A stretch of 6,598 nucleotides of DNA from Pseudomonas sp. (lineage in GTDB: Bacteria; Pseudomonadota; Gammaproteobacteria; Pseudomonadales; Pseudomonadaceae), in NCBI GenBank assembly GCA_003525045.1, contig DQGF01000166.1, forward strand, positions 1 through 6,598. Reading direction: 5' to 3'. A program made the position numbers and the translations under genes. Below are positions 1-6,133 of the stretch, piece by piece. Positions within the stretch are counted from its first letter, which is position 1, and each line of letters starts with the position of its first letter. The notes below the pieces were generated by a model. The model did no database searches. It was given only the letters and a program-made list of their open reading frames with translations, and was not told where the DNA came from.

Positions 1-507
1 CCGGTCGGCTTCAAGAACGGCACCGATGGTGGTGTGGCCGTGGCCAGCGACGCCATGCGTTCGGCCGCCCATCCCCATCGTCATTTCGGTGTCGATAGCC
101 AGGGCCACCCTGCGATCATTCAGACGCCGGGCAACGCGGACACCCACCTGGTATTGCGCGGTGGTCATCGCGGACCGAACTACGACCGCGAGAACGTCGC
201 CCAGGTGCACAGCGATTTGACCAGACTGAAGATTGCGCCACGGATCATGGTCGACTGCAGCCACGCCAACAGCGGCAAAGACCCGTTGCGGCAGCCGGCT
301 GTGTTCAACGACGTGCTTGAGCAGCGCCTGCAAGGTAATCGATCGCTGATCGGCATGATGCTCGAGAGTCATTTGTTCGACGGCTGCCAAGCGATGAGCC
401 CGACGCTGCGCTACGGCGTGTCGGTCACGGACGGGTGCCTTGGCTGGGCCGGGACGGAAGACGTGTTGCGTCAGGCGGCGGTCCGGTTGCGGGCTCAGCG
501 CGACTAA
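1..507 (+). CDS. aroF: 3-deoxy-7-phosphoheptulonate (DAHP) synthase, class I, partial (5' end missing)
   Basis: This enzyme condenses phosphoenolpyruvate with erythrose 4-phosphate, the first step of the shikimate pathway to aromatic amino acids, in the cytoplasm. Frame 1 is open from the first base to TAA at 505-507, giving 168 residues, about half of the usual 350 or so. The start lies upstream of the window. The fragment opens with PVGFKNGTDG, a hallmark of AroF/AroG/AroH-type enzymes, followed by LRGG (about residues 52-55). The three metal ligands of the C-terminal half are present: His88 in DCSHANS, Glu122 in MLESHL and Asp144 in VTDGCLGW; the Cys ligand would be upstream. The sequence is clearly class I and not the plant-like class II enzyme. 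Pseudomonas carries more than one class I copy. The feedback-binding N-terminal part is absent, so I cannot tell which isozyme this is or whether tyrosine, phenylalanine or tryptophan inhibits it; the symbol is provisional. Confidence 0.93.
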   Translation, partial: PVGFKNGTDGGVAVASDAMRSAAHPHRHFGVDSQGHPAIIQTPGNADTHLVLRGGHRGPNYDRENVAQVHSDLTRLKIAPRIMVDCSHANSGKDPLRQPAVFNDVLEQRLQGNRSLIGMMLESHLFDGCQAMSPTLRYGVSVTDGCLGWAGTEDVLRQAAVRLRAQRD

Positions 508-522
508 CCGGCAAATGACACT

Positions 523-561
523 CTGGAGGTAGGCCATTGCAAGCCTGTGCTCTGCCTCCGG
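523..561 (+). other. Imperfect stem-loop after the DAHP synthase gene
   Basis: Bases 523-532 can pair with 552-561 over 10 positions, two of them G-U, around a 19-base loop, starting 15 bases after the stop codon. No T-run follows, so it is not a typical intrinsic terminator. It may protect the 3' end of the message or be chance. Confidence 0.25.
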
Positions 562-682
562 CGAAATGCTGTCCAGACATTCGGACAAAGACCTCGTATC
601 CATTCGAGCTTTCGTACTTTTCCTATTCCGTTTTCATCAGGCTACCGCGGCTTTTTCATACATCGTACCCGCGATGGAGTGC

Positions 683-711
683 TTTAGAGTGAGGCGCAGG
701 CTCCCTACAAC
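683..711 (+). promoter_or_regulatory. Weak sigma-70-like promoter candidate for the lipase gene
   Basis: TTTAGA (683-688) and TACAAC (706-711) each match the sigma-70 consensus at four of six positions, with an optimal 17-base spacer. Transcription would start near 718 and leave a leader of about 17 bases before the ATG at 735. This would put the alternative GTG at 717 outside or at the very edge of the message. The match is modest and could be chance. Confidence 0.3.
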
Positions 712-722
712 CCCCTGTGAAA

Positions 723-726
723 AAGG
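723..726 (+). promoter_or_regulatory. Ribosome-binding site that decides the lipase start
   Basis: AAGG lies 8 bases before the ATG at 735. The alternative in-frame GTG at 717 is preceded by a C-rich stretch without any Shine-Dalgarno sequence, and this AAGG would fall inside its coding region. The site therefore favours 735. Confidence 0.55.
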
Positions 727-734
727 TACGAACA

Positions 735-1616
735 ATGCAACGGAATGCAACGACTCTCTACCCGATCCTGCTGGTCCATGGGCTCTTCGGTTTCGATCGC
801 ATCGGCCCATTCGAGCTCTTCCATGACATCAAACAAGCCCTCAGAAACGTCGGCGTCAGGGTGTTCGTCCCTCACCTGTCGGCTACCCATAGCAACGAAG
901 TACGCGGTGACCAGCTTCTGGCACAGATCGAACGGGTGCTGGAAGGCACCGGTGCGCATAAAGTCAACCTGATCGGTCACAGTCAGGGTGCCCTGGCCGC
1001 GCGGTATGCGGCGGCGATCGCGCCAGAGGCCGTCGCATCGGTGACGTCCGTCAGCGGCCCGAATCACGGTTCGGAGCTGGCCGATTTCCTGCGCAAGGCC
1101 CTGACGCCCGGACGTCTGCCAGAGCAGGTCGCCGAGACAGTCGCCACCTTGTTCATTGACTTTCTGTCGTTACTCAGTAGCGACCGCCAGCTGCCGAAAA
1201 ACGCCATCGCCGCATTGAATGCGCTGACCACGGAAGGCGTGGGCGCATTCAATGACAAGTACCCTCAAGGGCTGCCGGAAAAATGGGGTGGCATGGGCCG
1301 TGAACGGGTCAACGGTGTTCGCTACTATTCCTGGAGCGGCACGCTACAAGGGAGCATCCTTGAGCAAGGACTCAATGCACTCGATCCGCTGCACGGCTTT
1401 TGCCGGGCCTTCTCCCGTTATTTCACCACTGAAGCCAACCAGAACGACGGCATGGTCGGGCGCTACAGTTCACATCTGGGCACCGTGATCCGCTCCGACT
1501 ATCCGCTGGATCATCTGGACAGCATCAGCCAGATGGCCGGCCAGATACGCAAAGGCATCGACCCGGTCGATCTCTATGTAGAGCATGCCGAACGCTTGAA
1601 AAAGGCCGGCCTATGA
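735..1616 (+). CDS. Triacylglycerol lipase, bacterial family I.1 (P. fragi type), without signal peptide
   Basis: An alpha/beta-hydrolase that cleaves ester bonds of triacylglycerols. From ATG 735 it has 293 residues, the length I recall for the P. fragi lipase, which it resembles throughout. Visible elements are the oxyanion-hole motif HGLFG (residues 15-19), the nucleophile elbow GHSQG with Ser83, the acid Asp238 in NDGMVG, and the catalytic His260 in YPLDHLD. Asp217 (LDPLHG) and Asp262 match the calcium ligands of the P. aeruginosa enzyme. SVSGPNHGSELAD near residue 112 is also typical. The N-terminus reaches the first core strand within ten residues, so there is no Sec signal. There is a single Cys (GFCRAF), so the disulfide of secreted P. 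aeruginosa LipA cannot form, and no lipase foldase gene is in the window. Start 735 is preferred over GTG 717 because AAGG sits 8 bases upstream. Cellular location and natural substrate are unknown. Confidence 0.93.
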   Translation: MQRNATTLYPILLVHGLFGFDRIGPFELFHDIKQALRNVGVRVFVPHLSATHSNEVRGDQLLAQIERVLEGTGAHKVNLIGHSQGALAARYAAAIAPEAVASVTSVSGPNHGSELADFLRKALTPGRLPEQVAETVATLFIDFLSLLSSDRQLPKNAIAALNALTTEGVGAFNDKYPQGLPEKWGGMGRERVNGVRYYSWSGTLQGSILEQGLNALDPLHGFCRAFSRYFTTEANQNDGMVGRYSSHLGTVIRSDYPLDHLDSISQMAGQIRKGIDPVDLYVEHAERLKKAGL

Positions 1617-1646
1617 GGATTGCCTGCCGCCGGGTGGCCACGAAGG

Positions 1647-1673
1647 GAACTTTGAGAAGAAATAGACCACTGA
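1647..1673 (+). promoter_or_regulatory. Candidate sigma-E/AlgU-type promoter upstream of ppiC
   Basis: GAACTT (1647-1652) matches the -35 element of AlgU/RpoE promoters at all six positions. Sixteen bases later ACTGA (1669-1673) matches four of five positions of the TCTGA -10 element, and 16-17 bases is the usual spacing. Transcription would start near 1680, giving a leader of about 40 bases to the ppiC start. It lies in the only intergenic gap upstream of ppiC. This is a motif match only. Confidence 0.4.
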
Positions 1674-1706
1674 ATCCGGTAGGCTCAGCACTTTACTGAA
1701 CATTGA

Positions 1707-1713
1707 AAGGAGG
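1707..1713 (+). promoter_or_regulatory. Strong Shine-Dalgarno sequence of ppiC
   Basis: AAGGAGG is a near-full complement of the 16S rRNA 3' end, ending 8 bases before the ATG at 1722. It is the best ribosome-binding site in the window and suggests high translation of PpiC. Confidence 0.85.
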
Positions 1714-1721
1714 ATTTTCCC

Positions 1722-2003
1722 ATGCCTAAAGCCACTGCCCGTCATATCCTGGTTGCCTCGGAAGCCAAGTGCAACGAACTCAAAGCCCAGATCGAAGGCG
1801 GCGCCGATTTCGCCGAAGTCGCCAAAGCCAACTCCACTTGCCCTTCCAGCCGCCAGGGCGGTGACCTGGGTTCGTTTGGTCCGGGCCAGATGGTCAAAGA
1901 GTTCGACACCGTGGTCTTCAGCGCACCGATCAACGTGGTGCAAGGCCCGGTCAAGACCCAGTTCGGTTACCACCTGCTGGAAGTGACCAGTCGTCAGGAC
2001 TGA
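1722..2003 (+). CDS. ppiC: Small parvulin-type peptidyl-prolyl cis-trans isomerase
   Basis: This protein catalyses cis-trans isomerisation of peptide bonds before proline and so assists protein folding. It has 93 residues, the same length as E. coli PpiC (parvulin 10), and consists of one PPIC domain only. It has no signal peptide, membrane segment or SurA/PpiD-like chaperone domain, so it should be cytoplasmic. The active-site residues sit where the family has them: His8 in RHILV, Cys40 in the TCPS motif, Met57 in GQMV, Phe61 in EFD and His84 in FGYH. The GGDLGSF signature is at residues 46-52. The gene follows the lipase by 105 bases, has its own strong ribosome-binding site and a possible AlgU-type promoter, and is followed by a strong terminator. 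It is therefore probably its own transcription unit, or the last gene of one. Confidence 0.96.
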   Translation: MPKATARHILVASEAKCNELKAQIEGGADFAEVAKANSTCPSSRQGGDLGSFGPGQMVKEFDTVVFSAPINVVQGPVKTQFGYHLLEVTSRQD

Positions 2004-2027
2004 TCGATTCGCGAAGTTTCCTGCGCA

Positions 2028-2059
2028 ACGGCCCGCCTTTTGGCGGGCCGTCGTGTTTT
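2028..2059 (+). terminator. Rho-independent terminator after ppiC
   Basis: Bases 2028-2037 and 2042-2051 form a perfect 10-bp GC-rich stem (ACGGCCCGCC and its complement) around a TTTT loop. A T-containing tail (GTGTTTT) follows. It starts 25 bases after the ppiC stop and separates ppiC from the yej operon. Confidence 0.9.
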
Positions 2060-2075
2060 GGTGACGTGATACGGC

Positions 2076-2104
2076 TGGCGAGCGGCGCGCCGCTAGCGTA
2101 CAAA
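2076..2104 (+). promoter_or_regulatory. Possible yej operon promoter containing a 14-bp palindrome
   Basis: The leader between the terminator and yejA contains a perfect 14-bp palindrome, AGCGGCGCGCCGCT, at 2081-2094. Around it, TGGCGA (2076-2081, three of six positions) and TACAAA (2099-2104, four of six) could be weak -35 and -10 elements 17 bases apart. That would place the palindrome in the spacer, a common operator position. The palindrome is certain; the promoter and operator reading is speculative. Confidence 0.3.
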
Positions 2105-2139
2105 TTGCGGTTATCGACCACCCGGCTCAAAGGCTGACA

Positions 2140-4008
2140 ATGCGACTGGCTTTCCCTACTTTGTTGTTCACTGCCGTGGCCCTGTTGTTGGCTGCTGCTG
2201 GCGTGAATGCAACACCGCAACATGCACTGACCGTATATGGCGAACCGGCAAAATATCCCGCCGACTTCAGTCATTTTGCCTACACCAACTCGCAAGCCCC
2301 CAAGGGCGGTACGATGCGTCGTTCGGCGGTCGAAATCGGCCATTTCGACCATATCCTGCCGTACATCGACAAGGGCATCGGGGTCACGCAGATCGACGGC
2401 TTGATCTATTCGCCCTTGGCTCAGCGCTCGCTGGACGAGCCTTACACCGTGTATGGCCTGGTGGCGCAGCAGATGGAGCGCGCCGACGACGGTTTGTCCC
2501 TGCGCTTCTTCCTCAACCCCAACGCTCGCTTCGCCGATGGCACGCCGATCACTGCCGAAGACGTGCGCTACACCTTCAACCTGCTGATGACCCAGGGCAG
2601 CCTGCGTTATCGCACGCAATTCTCCGACGTCAAAGGCGTCGAAGTGGAGTCGCCACGCACCGTCCGTTTCGACTTCAAGAGCAACGAAAACCGCACCCTG
2701 CCCCTGGACATTGCGACCTTGCCGGTGCTTCCCGAGCATTGGTGGAAAACCCGCGACTTTGCCGGTGGCGGCGGTTACGAACCGCCGCTGGGCAGTGGCC
2801 CGTACAAGGTCGGCAAGGTCGACTCCGGGCGCAGCATCACCTTCGAGCGCAACCCCGATTGGTGGGGCAAGGATTTACCTGTCAGCCGCGGCCTGTACAA
2901 TTTCGACCATTTCAGCATCGAGTACTTCGGCGATACCGACGTGGCGCGTCAGGTGCTGCGCGGCGGTGCCTTCGACTACAACCGCGAATTCTCCGCCACC
3001 GCTTACTCCATCGGCTACGACAGTCCGGCGCTGAGTGACGGGCGCCTGCAAAAGGCCCATCTGGCGCAACACGCCCCGCAATCGGCTCAAGGCTTCGTGT
3101 TCAATTTGCAAAATCCAATGTTCCAGGACCGCCGTGTGCGCCAGGCCCTGGCCATGCTCTGGGATTTCGAGTGGAGCAACCGGCAGATGATGCGCGACCT
3201 GTATATCCGTCAGCAGAGCTTCTTCTCCAACAGCGACCTCGCCGCGCGCAAGCTGCCCGATGCCGCCGAGCTGGCGATTCTCGAGCCCCTGCGCGGGCAG
3301 ATCCCGGACGAGGTGTTTACCCAAGTCTTCGAGGCACCGAAAACCGACGGCAGCGGCCTGATCCGGGATAAACAGCTGCAAGCCCTGGAACTGCTCGAAA
3401 AGGCTGGCTGGAAACCCGATGGCGACCAACTGGTGAATGCCGAAGGCAAGCCGTTGAGTTTCACCTTCCTGGTCAGCCAGAACGGCATGGACCGATTACT
3501 GCTGCCGTACAAGCGCACACTGAAACAGATCGGCATCGACCTGAACATCCGCCGTATCGACTCGTCCCAATACGTCAATCGCCTGATGTCCCGGGACTAC
3601 GACATGATAGTGACGGGCTACCCGGTCACCACCTCGCCGGGCAACGAGCTGTACAACTACTTTGGTTCGGTGGCGGCCAACGATCCGGGCTCCAATAACT
3701 ATATGGTGCTGAAGAACCCGGCGGTCGATACGCTGGTCAGCGGCCTGGTCCGCGCCAACACCCAGGCCGACATGTTGCGCTATGCCCATGCCTTGGACCG
3801 GGTGCTGCAATGGAACTATTACTGGATCCCCAACTATTACCCGCCAGGCAGTTCGACCGTGTGGTGGAACCGCTTCGGCATTCCCAGTGTGCAAGCCAGC
3901 AATGACGAAGCCATCGAGAGCTGGTGGGAAGTGAGTTCCACGCCCCTGACCAACCAGCAGATGACCGCCGAACTCATCAAGCGCGGCAAACCCGGAGGGC
4001 CGCGCTGA
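2140..4008 (+). CDS. yejA: Periplasmic substrate-binding protein of a YejABEF-type peptide/microcin C ABC importer
   Basis: It captures the substrate in the periplasm and delivers it to the YejBE permease. E. coli YejA serves microcin C uptake and presumably peptides; the Pseudomonas substrate is not known to me. The 622 residues match the family (about 600). Residues 1-24 form a Sec signal peptide: Arg2, a Leu/Ala-rich core, and cleavage after VNA. The rest is one family 5 extracellular solute-binding domain. Typical motifs are KGGTMRR near residue 52, [13 protein letters not shown] (135-147), LGSGPYKV (217-224) and [14 protein letters not shown] (238-251). The mature N-terminus has no lipobox Cys, so the protein is soluble and not a lipoprotein. 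The start at 2140 has AAAGG 6 bases upstream and is the only one that includes the signal peptide. The stop overlaps the yejB start by one base. Other family 5 importers such as Dpp and Opp are less likely given the YejB and YejE neighbours. Confidence 0.94.
   Translation: MRLAFPTLLFTAVALLLAAAGVNATPQHALTVYGEPAKYPADFSHFAYTNSQAPKGGTMRRSAVEIGHFDHILPYIDKGIGVTQIDGLIYSPLAQRSLDEPYTVYGLVAQQMERADDGLSLRFFLNPNARFADGTPITAEDVRYTFNLLMTQGSLRYRTQFSDVKGVEVESPRTVRFDFKSNENRTLPLDIATLPVLPEHWWKTRDFAGGGGYEPPLGSGPYKVGKVDSGRSITFERNPDWWGKDLPVSRGLYNFDHFSIEYFGDTDVARQVLRGGAFDYNREFSATAYSIGYDSPALSDGRLQKAHLAQHAPQSAQGFVFNLQNPMFQDRRVRQALAMLWDFEWSNRQMMRDLYIRQQSFFSNSDLAARKLPDAAELAILEPLRGQIPDEVFTQVFEAPKTDGSGLIRDKQLQALELLEKAGWKPDGDQLVNAEGKPLSFTFLVSQNGMDRLLLPYKRTLKQIGIDLNIRRIDSSQYVNRLMSRDYDMIVTGYPVTTSPGNELYNYFGSVAANDPGSNNYMVLKNPAVDTLVSGLVRANTQADMLRYAHALDRVLQWNYYWIPNYYPPGSSTVWWNRFGIPSVQASNDEAIESWWEVSSTPLTNQQMTAELIKRGKPGGPR
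3994..3999 (+). promoter_or_regulatory. Ribosome-binding site that decides the yejB start
   Basis: GGAGGG within the end of yejA lies 8 bases before ATG 4008. It supports that start over an in-frame upstream start at 3924, which would add 28 polar residues before the first membrane helix. Confidence 0.8.
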
Positions 4009-5072
4009 TGTGGGCTTATATTCTGCGGCGCCTGTTGCTGATCATTCCGACGCTGGTGATCATTCTCCTGGTCAACTTCGTCATCGTCCAGGCGGCGCCA
4101 GGCGGTCCGGTGGAACAGGCGATCGCGCACCTGCAAGGCATCGGCGGCGCCAGTGTCGGCGGCGGCTCCAGCGATGCGATCAGCCGTGGCAGTTCCCGGG
4201 CCAGCCGTGGCCTCGACCCGCAGCTGATCAAGGACATTGAAAAACAGTACGGCTTTGACAAACCGGCCCCCGAACGTCTGTGGCTGATGCTCAAGAGCTA
4301 TGCGCAACTGGACTTCGGCAAAAGTTTCTTCCGCGGCGCCACCGTCACCGACCTGATCCTGGAAAAAATGCCGGTGACCATTTCCCTCGGGCTCTGGGCA
4401 ACGCTGATCACCTACCTGGTGTCGATTCCGCTGGGCATTCGCAAGGCGGTGCATCACGGCAGCCATTTCGATATCTGGAGCAGCACCGCGATCGTCATCG
4501 GCTATGCCATGCCGGCGTTCCTGTTCGCGATGTTCCTGATCGTGGTGTTCGCCGGGGGCACTTCGTTGAACTGGTTTCCGGTGCGCGGCCTGGTCTCGGA
4601 CAACTTCGAGTCGCTATCGACCGTGGGCAAAATTGCCGATTACTTCTGGCACCTGGTGCTGCCGGTGACAGCGCTGGTGATCGGCGGTTTCGCCACCCTG
4701 ACCATCCTGACGAAAAATTCCTTCCTCAATGAAATCACCCGCCAATACGTGGTCACCGCCCGCGCCAAGGGCATGAGCGAGCGTCGAGTGCTTTACGGTC
4801 ATGTGTTTCGCAACGCCATGCTGCTGGTGGTGTCAGGGATTCCCCAGGCCTTCATCAGCGTGTTTTTCGCAGGCTCCTTGCTGATCGAAGTGATCTTCTC
4901 CCTCGATGGCCTGGGCCGCATGAGTTACGAAGCTGCGGTGTCACGGGACTATCCGGTGGTGTTCGGTTCGCTGTTCATCTTCACCCTGTTCGGTCTGCTG
5001 ATTAAACTCGTCGGCGATCTGTGCTACACCCTGGTCGACCCGCGCATCGACTTCGCCGCGAGGAACGCCTGA
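4008..5072 (+). CDS. yejB: YejB-type ABC importer permease
   Basis: One of the two inner-membrane subunits that form the translocation channel of the importer. It has 354 residues, close to E. coli YejB (about 364), and starts [11 protein letters not shown] like other YejB/DppB/OppB permeases. The first helix is at about residues 9-30. A periplasmic segment follows at about 31-118 and contains a Gly/Ser-rich stretch (44-68). Five further helices belong to the BPD_transp_1 domain from about residue 121 to the end. The cytoplasmic EAA loop that contacts the ATPase is visible as YVVTARAKG, with Ala251-Gly255. The C-terminal DPRIDF motif is typical of the DppB group. ATG 4008 overlaps the yejA stop (TGATG) and has GGAGGG 8 bases upstream. 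The stop in turn overlaps the yejE start, so the three genes are very probably translated in coupled fashion. Confidence 0.94.
   Translation: MWAYILRRLLLIIPTLVIILLVNFVIVQAAPGGPVEQAIAHLQGIGGASVGGGSSDAISRGSSRASRGLDPQLIKDIEKQYGFDKPAPERLWLMLKSYAQLDFGKSFFRGATVTDLILEKMPVTISLGLWATLITYLVSIPLGIRKAVHHGSHFDIWSSTAIVIGYAMPAFLFAMFLIVVFAGGTSLNWFPVRGLVSDNFESLSTVGKIADYFWHLVLPVTALVIGGFATLTILTKNSFLNEITRQYVVTARAKGMSERRVLYGHVFRNAMLLVVSGIPQAFISVFFAGSLLIEVIFSLDGLGRMSYEAAVSRDYPVVFGSLFIFTLFGLLIKLVGDLCYTLVDPRIDFAARNA
5060..5064 (+). promoter_or_regulatory. Ribosome-binding site of yejE
   Basis: GAGGA inside the end of yejB lies 7 bases before ATG 5072 and supports that start over an in-frame upstream start at 5021. 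Confidence 0.7.
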
Positions 5073-6094
5073 TGTTCAAGCTCTCGCCGTTGGGCCGTCG
5101 CCGTTTCGAACGCTTCAAGAAAAACCGCCGCGGCTGGTGGTCGCTGTGGCTATTTATCGGCCTGTTCCTGCTGACCCTCGGTGGTGAGTTGATCGCCAAC
5201 GACAAACCGCTGGTAGTGAGTTACCAGGGCTCGTTGTACTTCCCTGCCTTCAAGCGCTACACCGAGCAAGAATTCGGCGGGCAACTGCCGTTCCAGGCGG
5301 ATTACCGCAGCGACTATGTGCAGCATCTGATCAAAAAGGACGGCGGTTGGTTGTTGTTTCCGCCGATCCCGTTCAGTGACGACACGCCCAACTATGATCT
5401 GGACAAACCGGCACCGAGCCCACCGTCGAAGGTCAATTGGCTGGGCACCGACGACCAGGCGCGCGACGTGATGGCCCGCGTGATTTTCGGAGCGCGGGTG
5501 TCGATTCTGTTCGCCTTGATGCTGACCTTTGTCAGCGCACTGATCGGTATCGCTGCCGGTGCGCTGCAAGGCTATTACGGCGGTTGGATCGACCTGTTGG
5601 GTCAGCGCTTGCTGGAGGTCTGGTCCGGGTTGCCGGTGCTGTATCTGCTGATCATTCTATCCGGGTTCGTCGAGCCGAATTTCTGGTGGCTGCTGGGGAT
5701 CATGGCGCTGTTTTCCTGGCTGGCCCTGGTGGACGTGGTGCGCGCCGAGTTTCTGCGCGGGCGCAACCTGGAATACGTCAAGGCCGCCCGAGCCCTGGGC
5801 CTGAGCGACCGCAAGGTCATCGTGCGGCACATCTTGCCTAACGCGATGAACGCGACCCTGAGTTATCTGCCATTCATTTTGACCGGGGCGATCTCGACCC
5901 TCACAGCCCTGGATTTCCTCGGTTTCGGCATGCCGGCCGGCAGTGCGTCCCTGGGCGAGCTGATCGGCCAGGGCAAACAAAACCTGCAAGCACCCTGGTT
6001 GGGGCTGACGGCGTTTTTCACCCTGGCGTTGATTCTTTCTTTACTGGTGTTCATTGGCGAGGCGTTGCGTGATGCCTTTGATCCACGATCTTGA
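5072..6094 (+). CDS. yejE: YejE-type ABC importer permease
   Basis: The second channel subunit, partner of YejB in the inner membrane. It has 340 residues, essentially the length of E. coli YejE (341). A very basic cytoplasmic N-terminus (about residues 1-20, rich in Arg and Lys) precedes the first helix at about 22-40. A periplasmic region of roughly 80 residues follows. The motif LGTDDQARDV (124-133), typical of DppC/OppC/YejE permeases, introduces the BPD_transp_1 helices. The cytoplasmic EAA loop is EYVKAARALG (234-243), followed by HILPNAMN. The gene ends with DAFDPRS. Its start overlaps the yejB stop by one base (TGATG). Its stop lies inside a 13-bp tandem duplication that leaves the protein end unchanged. 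Long periplasmic insertions after the first helix, in both YejB and YejE, distinguish this pair from ordinary dipeptide permeases. Confidence 0.94.
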   Translation: MFKLSPLGRRRFERFKKNRRGWWSLWLFIGLFLLTLGGELIANDKPLVVSYQGSLYFPAFKRYTEQEFGGQLPFQADYRSDYVQHLIKKDGGWLLFPPIPFSDDTPNYDLDKPAPSPPSKVNWLGTDDQARDVMARVIFGARVSILFALMLTFVSALIGIAAGALQGYYGGWIDLLGQRLLEVWSGLPVLYLLIILSGFVEPNFWWLLGIMALFSWLALVDVVRAEFLRGRNLEYVKAARALGLSDRKVIVRHILPNAMNATLSYLPFILTGAISTLTALDFLGFGMPAGSASLGELIGQGKQNLQAPWLGLTAFFTLALILSLLVFIGEALRDAFDPRS

Positions 6095-6110
6095 TCCACG
6101 ATCTTGATCC
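6080..6110. repeat. Short tandem duplication across the yejE stop codon
   Basis: GATCCACGATCTT is present twice in direct tandem (6080-6092 and 6093-6105), followed by the first five bases of a third copy (6106-6110). The yejE stop codon uses the last T of copy one and the first GA of copy two. Because a single copy followed by GATCC would give the same stop, the duplication does not alter YejE. It lengthens the yejE-yejF gap from 26 to 39 bases. Confidence 0.95.
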
Positions 6111-6133
6111 CCAATCATGAAGCGGGCATAGAT

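Larger units (their letters stand above)
508..734. other. Intergenic region between the DAHP synthase and lipase genes
   Basis: I find no credible gene in these 227 bases. Open frames here have no ribosome-binding site and no recognisable protein, and the one starting at 566 runs into the lipase gene out of frame. The region contains an imperfect stem-loop at 523-561 shortly after the upstream stop and a weak sigma-70-like promoter candidate at 683-711. The stretch at about 590-665 is noticeably richer in A and T than its surroundings, with several T-runs, as is usual for a Pseudomonas promoter region. Confidence 0.6.

Noticed and set aside
524..541. Possible sigma-54 (-24/-12) promoter, TGG...TTGC, upstream of the lipase
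   Set aside because: The GG and GC doublets are 14 bases apart instead of the required 12, and sigma-54 does not tolerate altered spacing.
570..587. Inverted repeat TGTCC-N8-GGACA in the gap before the lipase
   Set aside because: A five-base stem is expected by chance in a gap of this size, and it matches no regulator site I recognise.
717..734. Lipase start at GTG 717
   Set aside because: It has no Shine-Dalgarno sequence, adds six basic or polar residues not needed by the family, and would contain the AAGG that serves ATG 735. It would not create a signal peptide either.
1604..1611. GGCCGGCC palindrome at the lipase stop
   Set aside because: It is part of the coding sequence for Ala-Gly-Leu, a conserved C-terminus of this lipase family. 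It needs no further explanation in GC-rich DNA.
1951..2739. 262-codon open frame on the minus strand
   Set aside because: It lies antisense to the ppiC 3' end, the terminator and the first third of yejA. Its translation looks like a reverse-strand shadow of GC-rich codons, with no recognisable domain or ribosome-binding site.
3924..4007. YejB start at 3924
   Set aside because: It would overlap yejA by 85 bases and add polar residues before the first membrane helix. ATG 4008 has a strong GGAGGG at ideal spacing and gives the family N-terminus.
3837..4466. 209-codon minus-strand open frame across the yejA-yejB junction
   Set aside because: It covers two well-identified genes on the other strand. 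The composition is rich in His, Gln, Asp and Val with no fold or motif, which is typical of a shadow frame.
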